This document shows positions 50,316 to 60,286 of a stretch of DNA of 64,000 nt, piece after piece. The notes under the pieces are model-generated. The model was not told the origin of the DNA, did no database searches, and saw only the letters and a program-made list of their open reading frames with translations. Positions within the stretch are counted from its first letter, which is position 1. Each line of letters opens with the position of its first letter. The DNA is taken from the NCBI RefSeq assembly GCF_003352065.1, contig NZ_CP025803.1:744001-808000 (forward strand), given 5' to 3'. Origin of the DNA: Sulfitobacter sp. SK011 (GTDB lineage Bacteria > Pseudomonadota > Alphaproteobacteria > Rhodobacterales > Rhodobacteraceae). Made by a program: the position numbers and the translations under genes.

Positions 50316-50459
50316 TTATGCAGACTTGCGAGACTGCTCTGAGCCGTTGCGCTTTGCGATGAAAGCGGCACGGCGTGCACCGCGGGCCCAAGGCATAACT
50401 GTATCATTCTTTGCGGCTGCTGCGACGACACCTTTGATGAAGCGTGTGTTGGTTTTCAT
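50316..50459 (-). CDS. Small conserved-looking basic protein, 47 residues
   Basis: MKTNTRFIKGVVAAAAK followed by NDTVMPWARGARRAAFIAKR and a basic Ser/Lys tail. The start has an excellent ribosome site (GAGGA), the charge pattern is regular and basic, and a hairpin follows the stop. It looks like a small Roseobacter protein that automatic annotation may miss; no family can be named and no function proposed. A 30-residue in-frame extension upstream is unsupported. Confidence 0.75.
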   Translation of the reverse strand: MKTNTRFIKGVVAAAAKNDTVMPWARGARRAAFIAKRNGSEQSRKSA

Positions 50460-50742
50460 GATTCTGTTCCTCGATTTGTTTTTGTGGGCGGTTGCCCTTG
50501 CTTGAGGATGAATATGACCCGGCAATCGGGCCAGTTTTTGGCAGTTCAAAGAAAATTCTAGAAACCCGAAATAAATTTCGAGGCCATTTGTGATGGTTCT
50601 GCCTTATTTTCAAAGTCCCTTATTTTTAACAGCTTTGAACGTAATTGGTGTTCAATGGCAGCAATAAAATCTGATTGTTTCCAAGTTTAGTACGGTGGTC
50701 TTGGGCAGAAGAGCGGCAGAGATTGCCCCAATCTTGCCCAAA

Positions 50743-51498
50743 TCAAAGGGTGATGGCGGCAATCAAACGACCATAATCTGCTTCTTTGGCATGGGTCGTG
50801 CGCCTGTAGGAATAAAACCGTTCAGGATCGCTATAGGTACAGTGCCGGGTCCACTCCGCATGTCCCACGCCCGCGGCGCGCAATCGGTTCAGACCAAAGC
50901 CGGGAAGGTCAAATTGCATCCGATCACCATCGCCCCCGGCAAAATATCGGGCATAAGCGGGGTCTTCGGCCAAAAAGGCATCGATAAATTCTGGGCCAAC
51001 TTCATAGGCACGTTGGCTGATTGAGGGGCCTATGACTGCACTGATGTTTGCACGGATCGCACCAAGCGCCACCATCGCGTCCACTGTCGCGGTCAATATG
51101 CCATCAAGCGTACCGCGCCACCCGGCATGAGCCGCGCCAATCACACCGGCCTCGGCATCTGCAAAAAGCACGGGCTGGCAATCTGCCGTCAGCACGGACA
51201 GGGCCAAGCCCGGCGTCCGGGTGACCAAAGCGTCGGCGCGTGGTTTTTCGGTCAATGGTTCAGTGGCGGTTACAACCTTTGCTGAATGCACCTGATGAAC
51301 ACCCAACAGGTGGTCCGGGGCAACCCCCATAGCGTCAGCGACACGCGCGCGGTTGATCTCAACGACTTCACGCTGATCCGTGCTGCCTGTGCCGCAGTTC
51401 AACCCGGCATACACACCCGATGACGCGCCGCCACGGCGGGTAAAGAACCCGTGTCTCAGAGGTGTCAGCGCATCAGAAGTGAGAATTTCAAGCGTCAT
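50743..51498 (-). CDS. pgeF: Peptidoglycan editing factor PgeF (laccase-domain family)
   Basis: 251 residues. HGFFTRRGGASSGVYAGLN, VHQVHSAKV, LSVLTADCQPVLFAD and the metal-binding GAAHAGWRGTL are the signature residues (two histidines and a cysteine around one metal). The family hydrolyses wrongly incorporated amino acids from peptidoglycan precursors and was formerly called polyphenol oxidase. Its start overlaps the MidA gene by 4 bases. Confidence 0.94.
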   Translation of the reverse strand: MTLEILTSDALTPLRHGFFTRRGGASSGVYAGLNCGTGSTDQREVVEINRARVADAMGVAPDHLLGVHQVHSAKVVTATEPLTEKPRADALVTRTPGLALSVLTADCQPVLFADAEAGVIGAAHAGWRGTLDGILTATVDAMVALGAIRANISAVIGPSISQRAYEVGPEFIDAFLAEDPAYARYFAGGDGDRMQFDLPGFGLNRLRAAGVGHAEWTRHCTYSDPERFYSYRRTTHAKEADYGRLIAAITL

Positions 51499-52556
51499 GG
51501 CTCCAATCCCGGTGGGGGCATTTTGCCATTTTGGTAAAGCCCCAGCACTTTGAACAGGTTTCCCATTTCTGAGGGATGCGTCAACCGCCGATGTGCAGTC
51601 ACATGCGCATCAAGCGCGGTTCCATCCAATGCTGCGGCAAGTTTCTGGGCGCGGTCCGTGATGCCGAGGCGTTCCAGAAACACACCCTGCGGGGTCAGCT
51701 TGGAAAAGCGGGCGGGTACCGCTGCTTGTGCCAGAGCCTCGAAATCAACATGCGCGGTCAAATCGGCATTGCCCGGATCCACCAAAGGATCGACGGTTTC
51801 ATGAGTTTTGAGCGCCTGAAACGTATCCCCCAGAGACCGCCAATCGCCGTAATCCACAATCAAAGCCGCCCCTCCGTAGGTGTCGACGCGGGTGGCAATA
51901 TCGGAGATCACGGTCGTCGCTGCCGCGCAGGTTTCAACCACATCCCCGTCACGAGTATCTTCCAGTCGGTGGGCAAGAAAGGGTTGGGGCAAGGCGGGGC
52001 CAAGCCCCATGTGCAATGCGCCGCCCTTTACACCGACCTGCCGTTCGCGCCACTGTGCGCCCGCGCGCACAAATTGTCGGATGGGCAGCGCGTCAAAGAA
52101 TTCGTTCGCGATGAGATAAAGTGGGGCATCCGGTAATTGGGCGGTGCCATTGATCCAGCCGACGTCATAGCTGCTCAAGGCCTTGCGCTGCTGTTCCTGC
52201 AAGATGGGGGAGGCCTCAACCAGCACGATATGTGCAGCGTCCAGAAACCCCGGCACAGCCCGACAAGCCCGCAATGCATCAGCCATCAACGTGCCGCGCC
52301 CCGGCCCCAGTTCTGCAAGTGTGAACCTGTCTGGTGCGCCGTTCGTCAGCCATGTCTGCGCCAGACAAAGCCCAATGAGTTCACCAAACATCTGGTTGAT
52401 CTCAGGGGCCGTAATGAAATCACCTGTTTGGCCAAACGGTTGCCGGGTCGTGTAATACCCCTTGGTCGGGTGCAGCAGGCAGGTGGCCATAAAGTGATCC
52501 AGCCGCATCGGCCCCTCGGCCATGATGCGCGTGATGATATGATCGCGCAGCGTCAT
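51495..52556 (-). CDS. SAM-dependent methyltransferase, MidA/NDUFAF7 family
   Basis: 353 residues. [19 protein letters not shown] and [19 protein letters not shown] at the start, then [18 protein letters not shown] as the SAM motif and [12 protein letters not shown]. The eukaryotic homologue methylates an arginine of complex I during assembly; a similar role is plausible in a respiring alphaproteobacterium. The start overlaps the lgt stop as ATGA. Part of an lgt-midA-pgeF unit. Confidence 0.93.
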   Translation of the reverse strand: MTLRDHIITRIMAEGPMRLDHFMATCLLHPTKGYYTTRQPFGQTGDFITAPEINQMFGELIGLCLAQTWLTNGAPDRFTLAELGPGRGTLMADALRACRAVPGFLDAAHIVLVEASPILQEQQRKALSSYDVGWINGTAQLPDAPLYLIANEFFDALPIRQFVRAGAQWRERQVGVKGGALHMGLGPALPQPFLAHRLEDTRDGDVVETCAAATTVISDIATRVDTYGGAALIVDYGDWRSLGDTFQALKTHETVDPLVDPGNADLTAHVDFEALAQAAVPARFSKLTPQGVFLERLGITDRAQKLAAALDGTALDAHVTAHRRLTHPSEMGNLFKVLGLYQNGKMPPPGLEP

Positions 52557-53437
52557 TCCGCGCGGCGTGCACGCACAATCAGGAAGGCACCGACAGCCAT
52601 CATCGGCAAACACAGGATTTGTCCCATGGTCAGCCCGTAACCGCTCATGTGCCAGGCAAGGCCAAGCGGATTGCCGTCACTGATAAACTGCGCGTCGGGC
52701 TGGCGTACAAATTCAACGAGGAACCGCGCAATGCCATAGCCGGCCAGGAAAGTACCGCCGATCAGCCCTTCTCGCTTAAGCGCCCCACGCCGCCACGCCA
52801 TCCAGACCAGCAGCCCACCAAGCACCAGCCCTTCAAGCAAAGCTTCATAAAGTTGCGAGGGGTGGCGTGCGCAGATGCCTTCAACCGCCGGACAAAACTG
52901 GGCCGCCTCTGTTGGAAATGCGACACCCCACGGCACATTTGTGGCGCGCCCCCAAAGCTCTGCATTGATGAAATTGGCGACACGCCCCAAAAACAGGCCC
53001 GGTGCAAGACCAAGACAGACCATATCGCCTGTCGAAACCTTTGGGATCTTGTGACGGTACGTATAGTACAAGCCCGCCACAATCACGCCTATGGCTCCGC
53101 CATGAAACGACATGCCGCCTTGCCAAAGCTTGAGGATTTGCAATGGGTTCGACAGGTAAAAGCCGGGTTGATAAAACAACACATACCCCAAACGCCCACC
53201 AAGGATGACACCCAGGATCACCCAGAACAGCAGGTCCTCGACCTGTTGTGCGCTCATCACAGGTTGGTCGTTTTTCCAAAGCCGGGGAGTGCGCACTGCG
53301 CGCACCACCAATCGCCACCCCAATATGATGCCAACGATATAGGCCAGCGCGTACCAACGCAGCGCAAATGTCATGCCAAATACAGAGATTTCAAAAATCT
53401 CGGGCGAAATGTCGGGAAAAGGGAGCAACGCTATCAT
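52553..53437 (-). CDS. lgt: Prolipoprotein diacylglyceryl transferase
   Basis: Integral membrane enzyme that attaches diacylglycerol to lipobox cysteines. 294 residues with about seven hydrophobic helices, the active-site histidine in MSFHGGAIG and the Lgt signature [14 protein letters not shown] (151-164). Start chosen at [21 protein letters not shown] (ATG 53458) is possible. First gene of the unit with midA and pgeF; divergent from ubiK. Confidence 0.96.
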   Translation of the reverse strand: MIALLPFPDISPEIFEISVFGMTFALRWYALAYIVGIILGWRLVVRAVRTPRLWKNDQPVMSAQQVEDLLFWVILGVILGGRLGYVLFYQPGFYLSNPLQILKLWQGGMSFHGGAIGVIVAGLYYTYRHKIPKVSTGDMVCLGLAPGLFLGRVANFINAELWGRATNVPWGVAFPTEAAQFCPAVEGICARHPSQLYEALLEGLVLGGLLVWMAWRRGALKREGLIGGTFLAGYGIARFLVEFVRQPDAQFISDGNPLGLAWHMSGYGLTMGQILCLPMMAVGAFLIVRARRAE

Positions 53438-53533
53438 GTGGTTGATTGACCCTGACATTGCAGGGAAGTCAACCTTGCGGGAACGCGAAAGAGACACCAT
53501 ATAGTGATCAACAGCAGACACCGGAGACCAGAC

Positions 53534-53779
53534 ATGCAAACCCGTAACAAGTTCTTAGATGACGTTTCGAAAATGATGACCAACGCGATGGGTGTCGCGC
53601 AAGGTGCCAAGGACGAGGCCGAAACCGCATTCAAGGGGATGATGGACCGTTGGCTGTCGGACCGCGATTTTGTCTCCCGCGAAGAATTTGACGCGGTGCG
53701 CGCGATGGCTCAAAAAGCGCGCGAAGAAAACGAGGCGCTGAAGGCGCGGCTGGATGCGTTGGACGCCAAAAACGGCTGA
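53534..53779 (+). CDS. ubiK: UbiK family accessory factor
   Basis: 81 residues, an amphipathic N-terminal helix followed by a coiled coil: [18 protein letters not shown], then [20 protein letters not shown] and [11 protein letters not shown]. This is the membrane-fusogenic, ubiquinone-biosynthesis accessory family. Start ATG 53534 with GGAG eight bases upstream. Divergent from lgt (96 bases). Confidence 0.9.
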   Translation: MQTRNKFLDDVSKMMTNAMGVAQGAKDEAETAFKGMMDRWLSDRDFVSREEFDAVRAMAQKAREENEALKARLDALDAKNG

Positions 53780-54099
53780 GCTTTTTCGACGTTTTGGATT
53801 TATGAACGGCGGCATGTAACCGCCGCTGATACGTCTGTTGTTCGTCCAATGTGATCCCATTGAGACAAAAAAGCGGGTCTCGGGTGCTAAACTTGGCGTC
53901 TGGTCTCATTTCGTCCACAACATATTGCAGTTATCCCCTACCAAATGTGGTTATCCCCAAGAAAGGGGGTTGCCACAATCGCAGCTAACCCGCACCATAT
54001 CTGGTATAGGGGGGTGGTTTGCCCCACGCCCTATAGTACAGGCACCCAAGTCTGGTGGCGCAACGCGGCCGAGGCTGGGAATAAAAAAGAGGTGGCGAA
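53780..54099. other. Gene-free interval between ubiK and the YbjN gene
   Basis: A small hairpin CGGCGG/CCGCCG (53807-53825) follows ubiK and may aid termination. The middle holds two GTTATCCCC copies (next entry), then an AT/G-rich zone with TATAGG-type sequences ahead of the YbjN gene, but no convincing -35/-10 pair. No coding sequence is visible. Confidence 0.5.
53930..53958 (+). repeat. Tandem GTTATCCCC repeats
   Basis: GTTATCCCC at 53930-53938 and again at 53950-53958, exactly 20 bases apart (about two DNA turns), in the promoter region of the YbjN gene. This spacing suits a regulator that binds the same face; none can be named. Confidence 0.45.
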
Positions 54100-54600
54100 A
54101 TGGCCCTGACCGAGCAGTACCTTGAAGACGACATCCATCCCATTGATATTGTTGAGCATTTGGCCGCGCATCATGAATGGGATTTCGACCGCATTTCTGA
54201 TGAACAGATTGCCATGGCTGTTGAAGGCCAATGGCGGACGTATTCGATCACCCTCGCGTGGTCGGCTTTTGACGAGACCCTGCGTCTGATCTGCACCTTC
54301 GAGATGGAGCCGCCGACAGAAAAGCTGCCCAAACTTTACGAATTGCTCAATTCAGTGAATGATCAATGCTGGGCAGGCGCGTTCACCTATTGGGCCGAAC
54401 AAAAGCTGATGGTCTATCGCTACGGTCTGGTGCTGGCCGGCGGGCAGGATGCCTCGCCTGAGCAAATCGATACCATGATCGGTGCGGCAGTGATGAGTGC
54501 GGAGCGGTATTATCCCGCAATACAGCTTTTGGTCTGGGGCGATCAAACGCCCAAACAGGCCCTTCAGGTCGCCATTGCAGAGGCCTACGGCCACGCGTAA
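54100..54600 (+). CDS. YbjN domain-containing protein
   Basis: 166 residues with the YbjN fold, similar to type III secretion chaperones: IHPIDIVEHLAAHHEWDF, WRTYSITLAWSAFDETLRL, AGAFTYWAEQKLMVYRYGL. No secretion genes are near. In E. coli YbjN affects motility and stress responses, but a direct function is not known. It precedes proC by 37 bases and is possibly co-transcribed. Confidence 0.9.
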   Translation: MALTEQYLEDDIHPIDIVEHLAAHHEWDFDRISDEQIAMAVEGQWRTYSITLAWSAFDETLRLICTFEMEPPTEKLPKLYELLNSVNDQCWAGAFTYWAEQKLMVYRYGLVLAGGQDASPEQIDTMIGAAVMSAERYYPAIQLLVWGDQTPKQALQVAIAEAYGHA

Positions 54601-54637
54601 CACTTTGCCCTGAGAAAGTTGTTTCAGGGGATATGCG

Positions 54638-55453
54638 ATGAAAAACAGCCGAATTGCGGCCGAGGGACTGGTTCTGCTGGGCTGCGGCAAGATGGGGTCA
54701 GCGATGTTGGCCGGTTGGCTGGCACGGGGCCTGCCCGCATCATCTGTCTGGGTGATCGACCCCCATCCATCAGACTGGTTGCAGGGGCAGGGTGTGCACC
54801 TGAACACCACATTGCCTGTCAAACCCGCGATCGTTCTGGTGGCGGTCAAGCCACAGATGATGGCCGACGCGCTGCCCACGCTGAAAATGATGGGCAATGA
54901 CACCACATTGTTTGTCAGTGTCGCCGCAGGCATCACAATCAGCTATTTTGAGCAGACTTTGGGAGCACAGACCCCGATTGTGCGCGCCATGCCCAACACG
55001 CCGGCGGCGATTTCCCAAGGCATCACAGCAATCGTCGCCAATGCAGCGGCAGGTCCAAAAGCGTTGGACGAGGCTGAGGCGTTGCTCAGTGCGGTTGGTG
55101 ATGTCGTTCGGCTTGATGCGGAAGCGCAGATTGATGCGGTCACCGGGGTCAGCGGGTCGGGTCCGGCCTATGTGTTTCATATGATCGAAACCATGGCTGC
55201 GGCTGGTGTGGCGCAGGGGCTTCCGGCTGACCTGTCGATGCAATTGGCCAAGGCAACCGTCGCAGGTGCCGGGGCGCTGGCTCTGCAATCGGACGAAACG
55301 CCGTCACAGTTGCGCATCAATGTAACCAGCCCCAATGGAACGACCCAGGCGGCATTAGAGGTACTGATGGACGAAGTTGATGGATTTCCAGCCCTTTTGA
55401 AGCGGGCCGTAAAAGCCGCAACCGACCGCTCAAGGGAGCTTGCCGGTGGCTGA
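54638..55453 (+). CDS. proC: Pyrroline-5-carboxylate reductase
   Basis: Last step of proline synthesis. 271 residues: NAD(P) motif [27 protein letters not shown], the block [14 protein letters not shown], and the C-terminal helical dimer with [12 protein letters not shown] and [17 protein letters not shown] small hairpin CCCTGA/TCAGGG (54608-54629) covers the ribosome site AGGGGAT and could dampen translation. Followed by csaA with an 8-base overlap. Confidence 0.95.
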   Translation: MKNSRIAAEGLVLLGCGKMGSAMLAGWLARGLPASSVWVIDPHPSDWLQGQGVHLNTTLPVKPAIVLVAVKPQMMADALPTLKMMGNDTTLFVSVAAGITISYFEQTLGAQTPIVRAMPNTPAAISQGITAIVANAAAGPKALDEAEALLSAVGDVVRLDAEAQIDAVTGVSGSGPAYVFHMIETMAAAGVAQGLPADLSMQLAKATVAGAGALALQSDETPSQLRINVTSPNGTTQAALEVLMDEVDGFPALLKRAVKAATDRSRELAGG

Positions 55454-55784
55454 ACTGAATTTTGATGATTTTCTGAAAGTCGATATTCGTGTGGGGACCG
55501 TCACCAAGGCAGAGCCTTTTCCCGAAGCACGCAAGCCAGCGATCAAGCTTTGGATCGATTTTGGCGCGCCCCTTGGTGTGCGCAAAACCTCCGCCCAGAT
55601 CACGGCACATTATGAACCTGAGACCCTGATAGGGAGGCAGGTGATTGCCGTGGTGAACTTCCCGCCACGCCAGATCGGCCCCTTTATGTCCGAGGTTCTG
55701 GTGCTTGGTGTACCAGATCAGGACGGCGAAATTGTTCTGCTGGCACCAGATCAAATCGTGCCAGATGGAGGGCGGATGCATTGA
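55446..55784 (+). CDS. csaA: CsaA-like tRNA-binding domain protein
   Basis: 112 residues, a single OB fold: [37 protein letters not shown], and [20 protein letters not shown]. Members bind tRNA or act as export-linked chaperones. Start GTG 55446, seven bases behind AGGGAG, overlapping the proC end by 8; TTG 55440 would add two residues. It runs into the next gene with a 4-base overlap. Confidence 0.9.
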   Translation: MAELNFDDFLKVDIRVGTVTKAEPFPEARKPAIKLWIDFGAPLGVRKTSAQITAHYEPETLIGRQVIAVVNFPPRQIGPFMSEVLVLGVPDQDGEIVLLAPDQIVPDGGRMH

Positions 55785-56731
55785 CAAAGATATTGGTAAC
55801 GAGGCCCTTGCCGCCAGAGGTCACAACAAAACTTGATGGGTTCGACCTTACTGTGCGGCCAGAGACGGGGCCGCTTAGCGATGATGAATTGCGCGCAGCA
55901 CTGCGTGAATTCGATGGTGTGCTGCCGACCCTTGGGGACGCTTTCTCGGCGCATGTATTCGCAGATGTACCTGAGCCTCGCTGCCGGATCCTGGCCAACT
56001 TTGGCGTCGGCTATAACCACATTAACGCCACTGCCGCACGATCCGCCGGTCTTGTTGTGACCAACACCCCCGGTGCCGTCACGGACGCCACCGCAGACAT
56101 CGCAATGACCCTGATGCTCATGAGCGCAAGGCGCGCTGCCGAAGGTGACCGTCTGGTCCGCTCGGGTCAATGGGAAGGATGGCACCCCACACAGATGTTG
56201 GGCCTGCATTTGACTGGCAAGACCGTGGGTATTGTTGGCATGGGCCGTATCGGCCAGGCGATTGCCCGGCGCTGTCATTATGGCTTTGGCATGAAGGTCA
56301 TGTATTTTAACCGCAGCGATAAAACTGTTGAGTTTCCGGCAGTAACCACACCGGATTTGGCGCGCCTTGCAGGTGCTGTCGACATCATGGTCGCCGCCGT
56401 TCCAGGCAGCCCCGAAACACGGCACCTGATCAACGCGGACATCCTGTCAGCGATGCAACCGCATGCGCATCTGATCAACATCTCACGCGGCGATGTGGTT
56501 GAGGAGGCCGCATTGATCGTCGCCTTGCAAGCCAAACAGATCGGCGGTGCAGGGCTCGATGTCTATGAATTTGAACCAGCTGTACCAAGCGCATTGCGCG
56601 CTTTGGATAACGTCGTGTTGTTGCCGCATCTGGGGACCGCAGCACTTGAGGTCCGCGTCGATATGGGGTTGATGGCTGTCGACAATCTCAAAGCGTTCTT
56701 TGCCGGGCAAACACCGCCGAACACGGTCTAG
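55781..56731 (+). CDS. D-2-hydroxyacid dehydrogenase (glyoxylate reductase-like)
   Basis: 316 residues. NAD motif [16 protein letters not shown], and the catalytic triad Arg in [12 protein letters not shown], Glu in [10 protein letters not shown] and His in LLPHLGTAA are intact. The family reduces glyoxylate, hydroxypyruvate or related acids. The start is TTG 55781, overlapping the csaA stop (TTGA) with GGAGGGCGG upstream. It converges with tdk, and both stop codons share CTAG at 56728-56731. Confidence 0.92.
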   Translation: MTKILVTRPLPPEVTTKLDGFDLTVRPETGPLSDDELRAALREFDGVLPTLGDAFSAHVFADVPEPRCRILANFGVGYNHINATAARSAGLVVTNTPGAVTDATADIAMTLMLMSARRAAEGDRLVRSGQWEGWHPTQMLGLHLTGKTVGIVGMGRIGQAIARRCHYGFGMKVMYFNRSDKTVEFPAVTTPDLARLAGAVDIMVAAVPGSPETRHLINADILSAMQPHAHLINISRGDVVEEAALIVALQAKQIGGAGLDVYEFEPAVPSALRALDNVVLLPHLGTAALEVRVDMGLMAVDNLKAFFAGQTPPNTV

Positions 56732-57309
56732 GTATCGCCCACGGCCTCGCGCCAATGTCTGCGGCACAAAGACAGGTAGGTTTCATTTCCGCCGATCTGA
56801 ACCTGCGCCCCGTCGCGTAGCGCCGTTCCGTTTGCATCGAACCGCACAACCATCGTCGCCTTCTTGCCGCAGTGGCATATTGTGCGAACCTCCCGCATCT
56901 CGTCACACAGGGCCAGCAAGGTGGCTGATCCGGGAAACAACATGCCGCGAAAATCGACGCGGAGGCCAAAACACATCACCGGCACGCCCAGATCGTCCAC
57001 GGCGCGGGCCAGCTGCCAGACCTGCTCAGGTTCCAAAAATTGCGCCTCGTCAATAAAGACACACGCGCAGGGACCTGCTGCGAGGCGGTTCTTGATCTTG
57101 GCGAACAGGTCTTCACCTGCGGCGAATGTATCGGCCTCTTGCCCGATCCCTATTCGGGACGCGATGCGCCCTTCTCCTGCGCGTTTGTCAAACTGTGCTG
57201 TCAACAAATACGGCACCATGCCGCGTTCGACATAGTTATGGGCCGCCTGCAGCAGCACCGTCGACTTGCCAGCGTTCATGGTTGAGTAATGAAAATACAG
57301 TTTTGCCAT
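56728..57309 (-). CDS. tdk: Thymidine kinase
   Basis: Type II deoxynucleoside kinase for thymidine salvage. 193 residues: P-loop STMNAGKST (9-17), VFIDEAQF with catalytic Glu88, FGLRVDFRGMLFPGS lasso and a zinc finger of the C-x-C...C-x-x-H type (CHCGKKA and LCRRHWRE). The upstream region is the repeat-rich gap before the HTH gene. Confidence 0.96.
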   Translation of the reverse strand: MAKLYFHYSTMNAGKSTVLLQAAHNYVERGMVPYLLTAQFDKRAGEGRIASRIGIGQEADTFAAGEDLFAKIKNRLAAGPCACVFIDEAQFLEPEQVWQLARAVDDLGVPVMCFGLRVDFRGMLFPGSATLLALCDEMREVRTICHCGKKATMVVRFDANGTALRDGAQVQIGGNETYLSLCRRHWREAVGDT

Positions 57310-57466
57310 GGTCTTGGTCTATCGCCACAATTGCAGCGCGATCAAGACCTCAAGTACTGGAGGGTTCGTGCAATCTGCTGCCGAACACCGGCCTGTGGCC
57401 CCCCGGCTCCACAGAAAAGCACGAACCCCACCCAATACCGCACTAGGGGAAAGCGGTCACTGATAC

Positions 57467-57570
57467 CTCCTGCCAAAAGCGGCAGGAGTGATTAATGAAT
57501 GACATTTCCAATCTCAGCGATTAATGGGAAAACCTAAGAGCCTTTCCCCCAAGTAACCTATAGGGGAAGG
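57467..57570. promoter_or_regulatory. Repeat-rich control region upstream of the HTH-arsH unit
   Basis: Three features lie in series: an inverted repeat CTCCTGCC/GGCAGGAG (57467-57488), two direct copies of GATTAATG (57490-57497 and 57519-57526), and an inverted repeat CCTTTCCCC facing GGGGAAGG (57541-57570), the last ending 24 bases before the HTH gene. They may be operators for that protein, but no binding protein is proven. Confidence 0.45.
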
Positions 57571-57594
57571 TGCAGTAGCGATTGGGATTATATT

Positions 57595-58053
57595 ATGGCT
57601 GGAATCGGCAGTTATCTGAAAAAGCACACCGAGGCTTTGGTCAAAGATGTTGGGATCGAGACGGCCTGTGCTTTGACTGGCAAGTCAAAGGCGACCCTTG
57701 GCCGATACTACTCTGACAACGACGAACACTCTGACCGCTTTATGCCAATTGATGCGGTTGCCCTGCTTGAAGAGGCATCCAGCTATCCTCACGTCACAGC
57801 AGCCCTCGCCGAGTTAAAGGGGATCGGTCTTAAGTATGATGACCGCCGCCCGAATGCTGACCGCAAAGGTGGTGTGAATTCGGACGTGATTGCCCTGAGC
57901 CAGCGCTTCGCGATGCTGATGGCCGAATACCAGCAATCCATGGAAGACGGTCGCATCACCGTCAACGAAGCCAAGCGGTTGTTGAAAGAAACAACCGGTT
58001 TGCAGCAGATCTTGATCGATATGAAGCTTAATCTGGAAGAAGAGAGTGGCTGA
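57595..58053 (+). CDS. Helix-turn-helix protein, phage CII-like in part
   Basis: 152 residues. The N-terminal half has a plausible [23 protein letters not shown] with the recognition helix after the turn, followed by [18 protein letters not shown]. The C-terminal half is helical ([18 protein letters not shown], then [20 protein letters not shown]). The layout recalls the CII-like regulators of some prophages, but no phage genes surround it. Its last 8 bases overlap arsH, and a dense repeat region lies upstream, so it probably regulates its own unit (inference). Confidence 0.7.
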   Translation: MAGIGSYLKKHTEALVKDVGIETACALTGKSKATLGRYYSDNDEHSDRFMPIDAVALLEEASSYPHVTAALAELKGIGLKYDDRRPNADRKGGVNSDVIALSQRFAMLMAEYQQSMEDGRITVNEAKRLLKETTGLQQILIDMKLNLEEESG

Positions 58054-58762
58054 TACATTCCCGGCTCTCGACCCTGCGTCGCTGCATGAAATAGATGTAA
58101 CCGCACTCAAAGCGCACGATGACCCAGGCCACAAACCCCGCATTCTACTCCTTTACGGATCTTTGAGAGAGGTAAGTTATTCTCGCAAAGCGGCGCTTGA
58201 GGCGGCGCGCATTCTGCGGCTTTTGGGATGTGAGACCAAGGTGTTTGATCCCACCGGCCTGCCGTTGCCAGACGGCGCGGAACCAGAGCACCCGAAGGTC
58301 GCCGAATTGCGCGAACTGGCGGTGTGGTCAGAGGGCATGGTATGGTCAAGCCCGGAGCGTCACGGCGCGATGACGGCGATCATGAAAGCCCAGATTGATT
58401 GGTTGCCACTGTCCCTCAAAGGGGGGATCAGGCCGACCCAGGGCAAGACATTGGCCGTCATGCAGGTCAGCGGCGGGTCGCAATCATTCAACGCGGTCAA
58501 TCAAATGCGCATTCTGGGACGTTGGATGCGGATGGTGACAATCCCCAATCAATCCAGCCTGCCCAAAGCGTGGCTGGAATTTGACAGCGAAGGACGTTTG
58601 CCGAAGGGACCGTATTACAACCGGATCGTCGATGTTATGGAAGAGCTGGTGAAATTCACGTGGCTGGTGCGGGGACGTGCAGACTATTTGGTCGATCGCT
58701 ATTCAGAGCGGGTTGAGACGGCCGAAGAGGTTCATAATCGGGTGTCGGCAAAAACGCCTTAA
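58046..58762 (+). CDS. arsH: ArsH-type NADPH-dependent flavin oxidoreductase
   Basis: 238 residues. [20 protein letters not shown] is the FMN phosphate-binding loop, followed by [40 protein letters not shown] and the conserved [17 protein letters not shown]. ArsH oxidises methylarsenite and reduces quinones in arsenic resistance. The usual arsR, arsB/acr3 and arsC genes are not adjacent. Start GTG 58046 overlaps the HTH gene. Its stop shares TTAA with the convergent synthase gene. Confidence 0.93.
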   Translation: MADTFPALDPASLHEIDVTALKAHDDPGHKPRILLLYGSLREVSYSRKAALEAARILRLLGCETKVFDPTGLPLPDGAEPEHPKVAELRELAVWSEGMVWSSPERHGAMTAIMKAQIDWLPLSLKGGIRPTQGKTLAVMQVSGGSQSFNAVNQMRILGRWMRMVTIPNQSSLPKAWLEFDSEGRLPKGPYYNRIVDVMEELVKFTWLVRGRADYLVDRYSERVETAEEVHNRVSAKTP

Positions 58763-59883
58763 GCGTGGCGTTGCAGCAATACAGACCCCACAGAATATCC
58801 CGCGCCAAACGAACAAATCAGCCCCAGATCACCGTCCTTGAGATCGTCGGAATATTTTGAAAACGCGATGATCGACCCGGCAGAGGATGTGTTGGCGTAG
58901 TCCTGCAGGATGTTGGGCTGTTCTTCTGGTTCTGGCGTGCGGCCCAAGACTTTGCGCCCGATAAAGTCGTTCATGGATTTATTCGCCTGATGCAACCAAA
59001 GCCTTTTCAAATCATCGGCTTGCACGCCGCTTCCGTCCAGATGGCCCGCGATGTGATCGGCGACGAGGGGCAGCACTTCTTTAAATACCTTACGGCCATT
59101 TTGCATGAATTGCATGTCGCGGCGGTCGCGCATCCCGTCGGGGCGTGATCGGCGTAAATAGCCATTGTTGTTGCGAATGTTGTTCGAAAAAGTGGTCGCG
59201 CAACGGGTTGATTTAATCTCAAAATACGCGCCCTTGGCGTCCTGTGCGCGCTCAATCAGCGTTGCGGTGGCCACATCACCAAAGATGAAATGACAATCTC
59301 GGTCCCGCCATTCCAGATGGGCTGAACAAATTTCAGGATTGACCACCAATGCAGAGCGGATCGACCCGGATCGCACCATGTCAGCAGCGGCCTGAATGCC
59401 GAAGGTGGCAGACGAACAGGCGACGTTCATGTCAAAGGCAAACCCCTGACTTTGCAACTGGTCCTGAATTTCGATGGCAATCGCGGGATAGGCGCGTTCC
59501 AAATTGGAACAGGCGCAGATCACCGCATCCACGTCCGCCGCTGTTTTGCCCGCCTGTGCCAATGCCTTATGTGCCGCATCCAGCGCCATTTCCGCCATCA
59601 GACTGGGTTCATCATCGGAGCGCTGACGCAACAATGGGTGCATCACGTGGGGGTCAAGAATTCCTTTTTTATCAATGACATAGCGTTGATTTATCCCCGA
59701 CGCTTTGACGATAAAGTCCTCGGACGAATACTCCTTGGCCGCCACGTCACCCGATGCGATTGCGCTTGCGTGTTCCGCATTGAACAGATCGACATAGCCG
59801 TTGAAGGCCGTGACCAACTCGGCATTTGTGATGACCTGATCCGGCGTGAAAACGCCCGTGCCTGTGATCGCGGGTGTGTGCAT
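58759..59883 (-). CDS. Beta-ketoacyl-ACP synthase III-like enzyme
   Basis: 374 residues, about 50 longer than ordinary FabH. The catalytic triad is complete: C156 (NVACSSATF), H298 (LWLHQAN) and N331 ([10 protein letters not shown]). The additional length is mainly in the N-terminal third (residues about 30-90), where FabH is shorter. Such long KAS III-like proteins can use acyl-CoA or unusual primers; a role in fatty-acid initiation or a special lipid is possible. Not linked to other fab genes here. Confidence 0.88.
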   Translation of the reverse strand: MHTPAITGTGVFTPDQVITNAELVTAFNGYVDLFNAEHASAIASGDVAAKEYSSEDFIVKASGINQRYVIDKKGILDPHVMHPLLRQRSDDEPSLMAEMALDAAHKALAQAGKTAADVDAVICACSNLERAYPAIAIEIQDQLQSQGFAFDMNVACSSATFGIQAAADMVRSGSIRSALVVNPEICSAHLEWRDRDCHFIFGDVATATLIERAQDAKGAYFEIKSTRCATTFSNNIRNNNGYLRRSRPDGMRDRRDMQFMQNGRKVFKEVLPLVADHIAGHLDGSGVQADDLKRLWLHQANKSMNDFIGRKVLGRTPEPEEQPNILQDYANTSSAGSIIAFSKYSDDLKDGDLGLICSFGAGYSVGSVLLQRHA

Positions 59884-59998
59884 TTTATGACCTCCTTCGG
59901 CGTGCGCTGATTTGGGGGCAAGCGGGGGCGAAGGTCAAGGGAAGCGGCCAATTGGGCACGTCTGTATCACGTCGGTATGGCGTCTGTGCGTGTGTCGC

Positions 59999-60286
59999 CT
60001 ACCCGCGCGGCACTGAATAAAGGATATACCCGTCCTGCCGCGCAACTTCCTGAGCGCCCGAGTCGGTTACGAACACCCCGAGATTTTCAAGGTCTTCGGG
60101 ACAGCCGACCAGATCGGCGGTGTGGTCAAGATATTCGGCAGTCTCCGAGGATTCCCCAAGCCGGCGGCAGGCGTCGCCCTTGAAACGATAGCCATCACCA
60201 AAGAACGGCAGAGAGCTGGTGACGGGCGCAGGCTCCGGGGCGCAGGCAGTGAGGGCAAGCAGGGCAGCGGGAATGAGAAGGCGCAT
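59999..60286 (-). CDS. Small lipoprotein of unknown function
   Basis: 95 residues. The signal peptide MRLLIPAALLALTAC ends in the lipobox L-T-A-C, so Cys15 is predicted to be lipidated. The mature part has YRFKGDACRRLGESSETAEY and DLVGCPEDLENLGVFV, with two cysteines that could pair. Codon use fits the neighbours. Upstream of the gene the 250-base region 60287-60536 is shared with the universal stress protein gene. Confidence 0.75.
   Translation of the reverse strand: MRLLIPAALLALTACAPEPAPVTSSLPFFGDGYRFKGDACRRLGESSETAEYLDHTADLVGCPEDLENLGVFVTDSGAQEVARQDGYILYSVPRG

Noticed and set aside
53930-53958. DnaA boxes / replication origin
   Set aside because: TTATCCCC deviates from TTATCCACA, only two copies exist, and no origin-type genes or AT-rich unwinding region are nearby.
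57595-58053. Prophage remnant around the CII-like HTH protein
   Set aside because: No integrase, structural or lysis genes and no attachment repeats are seen; flanking genes are ordinary chromosomal ones.
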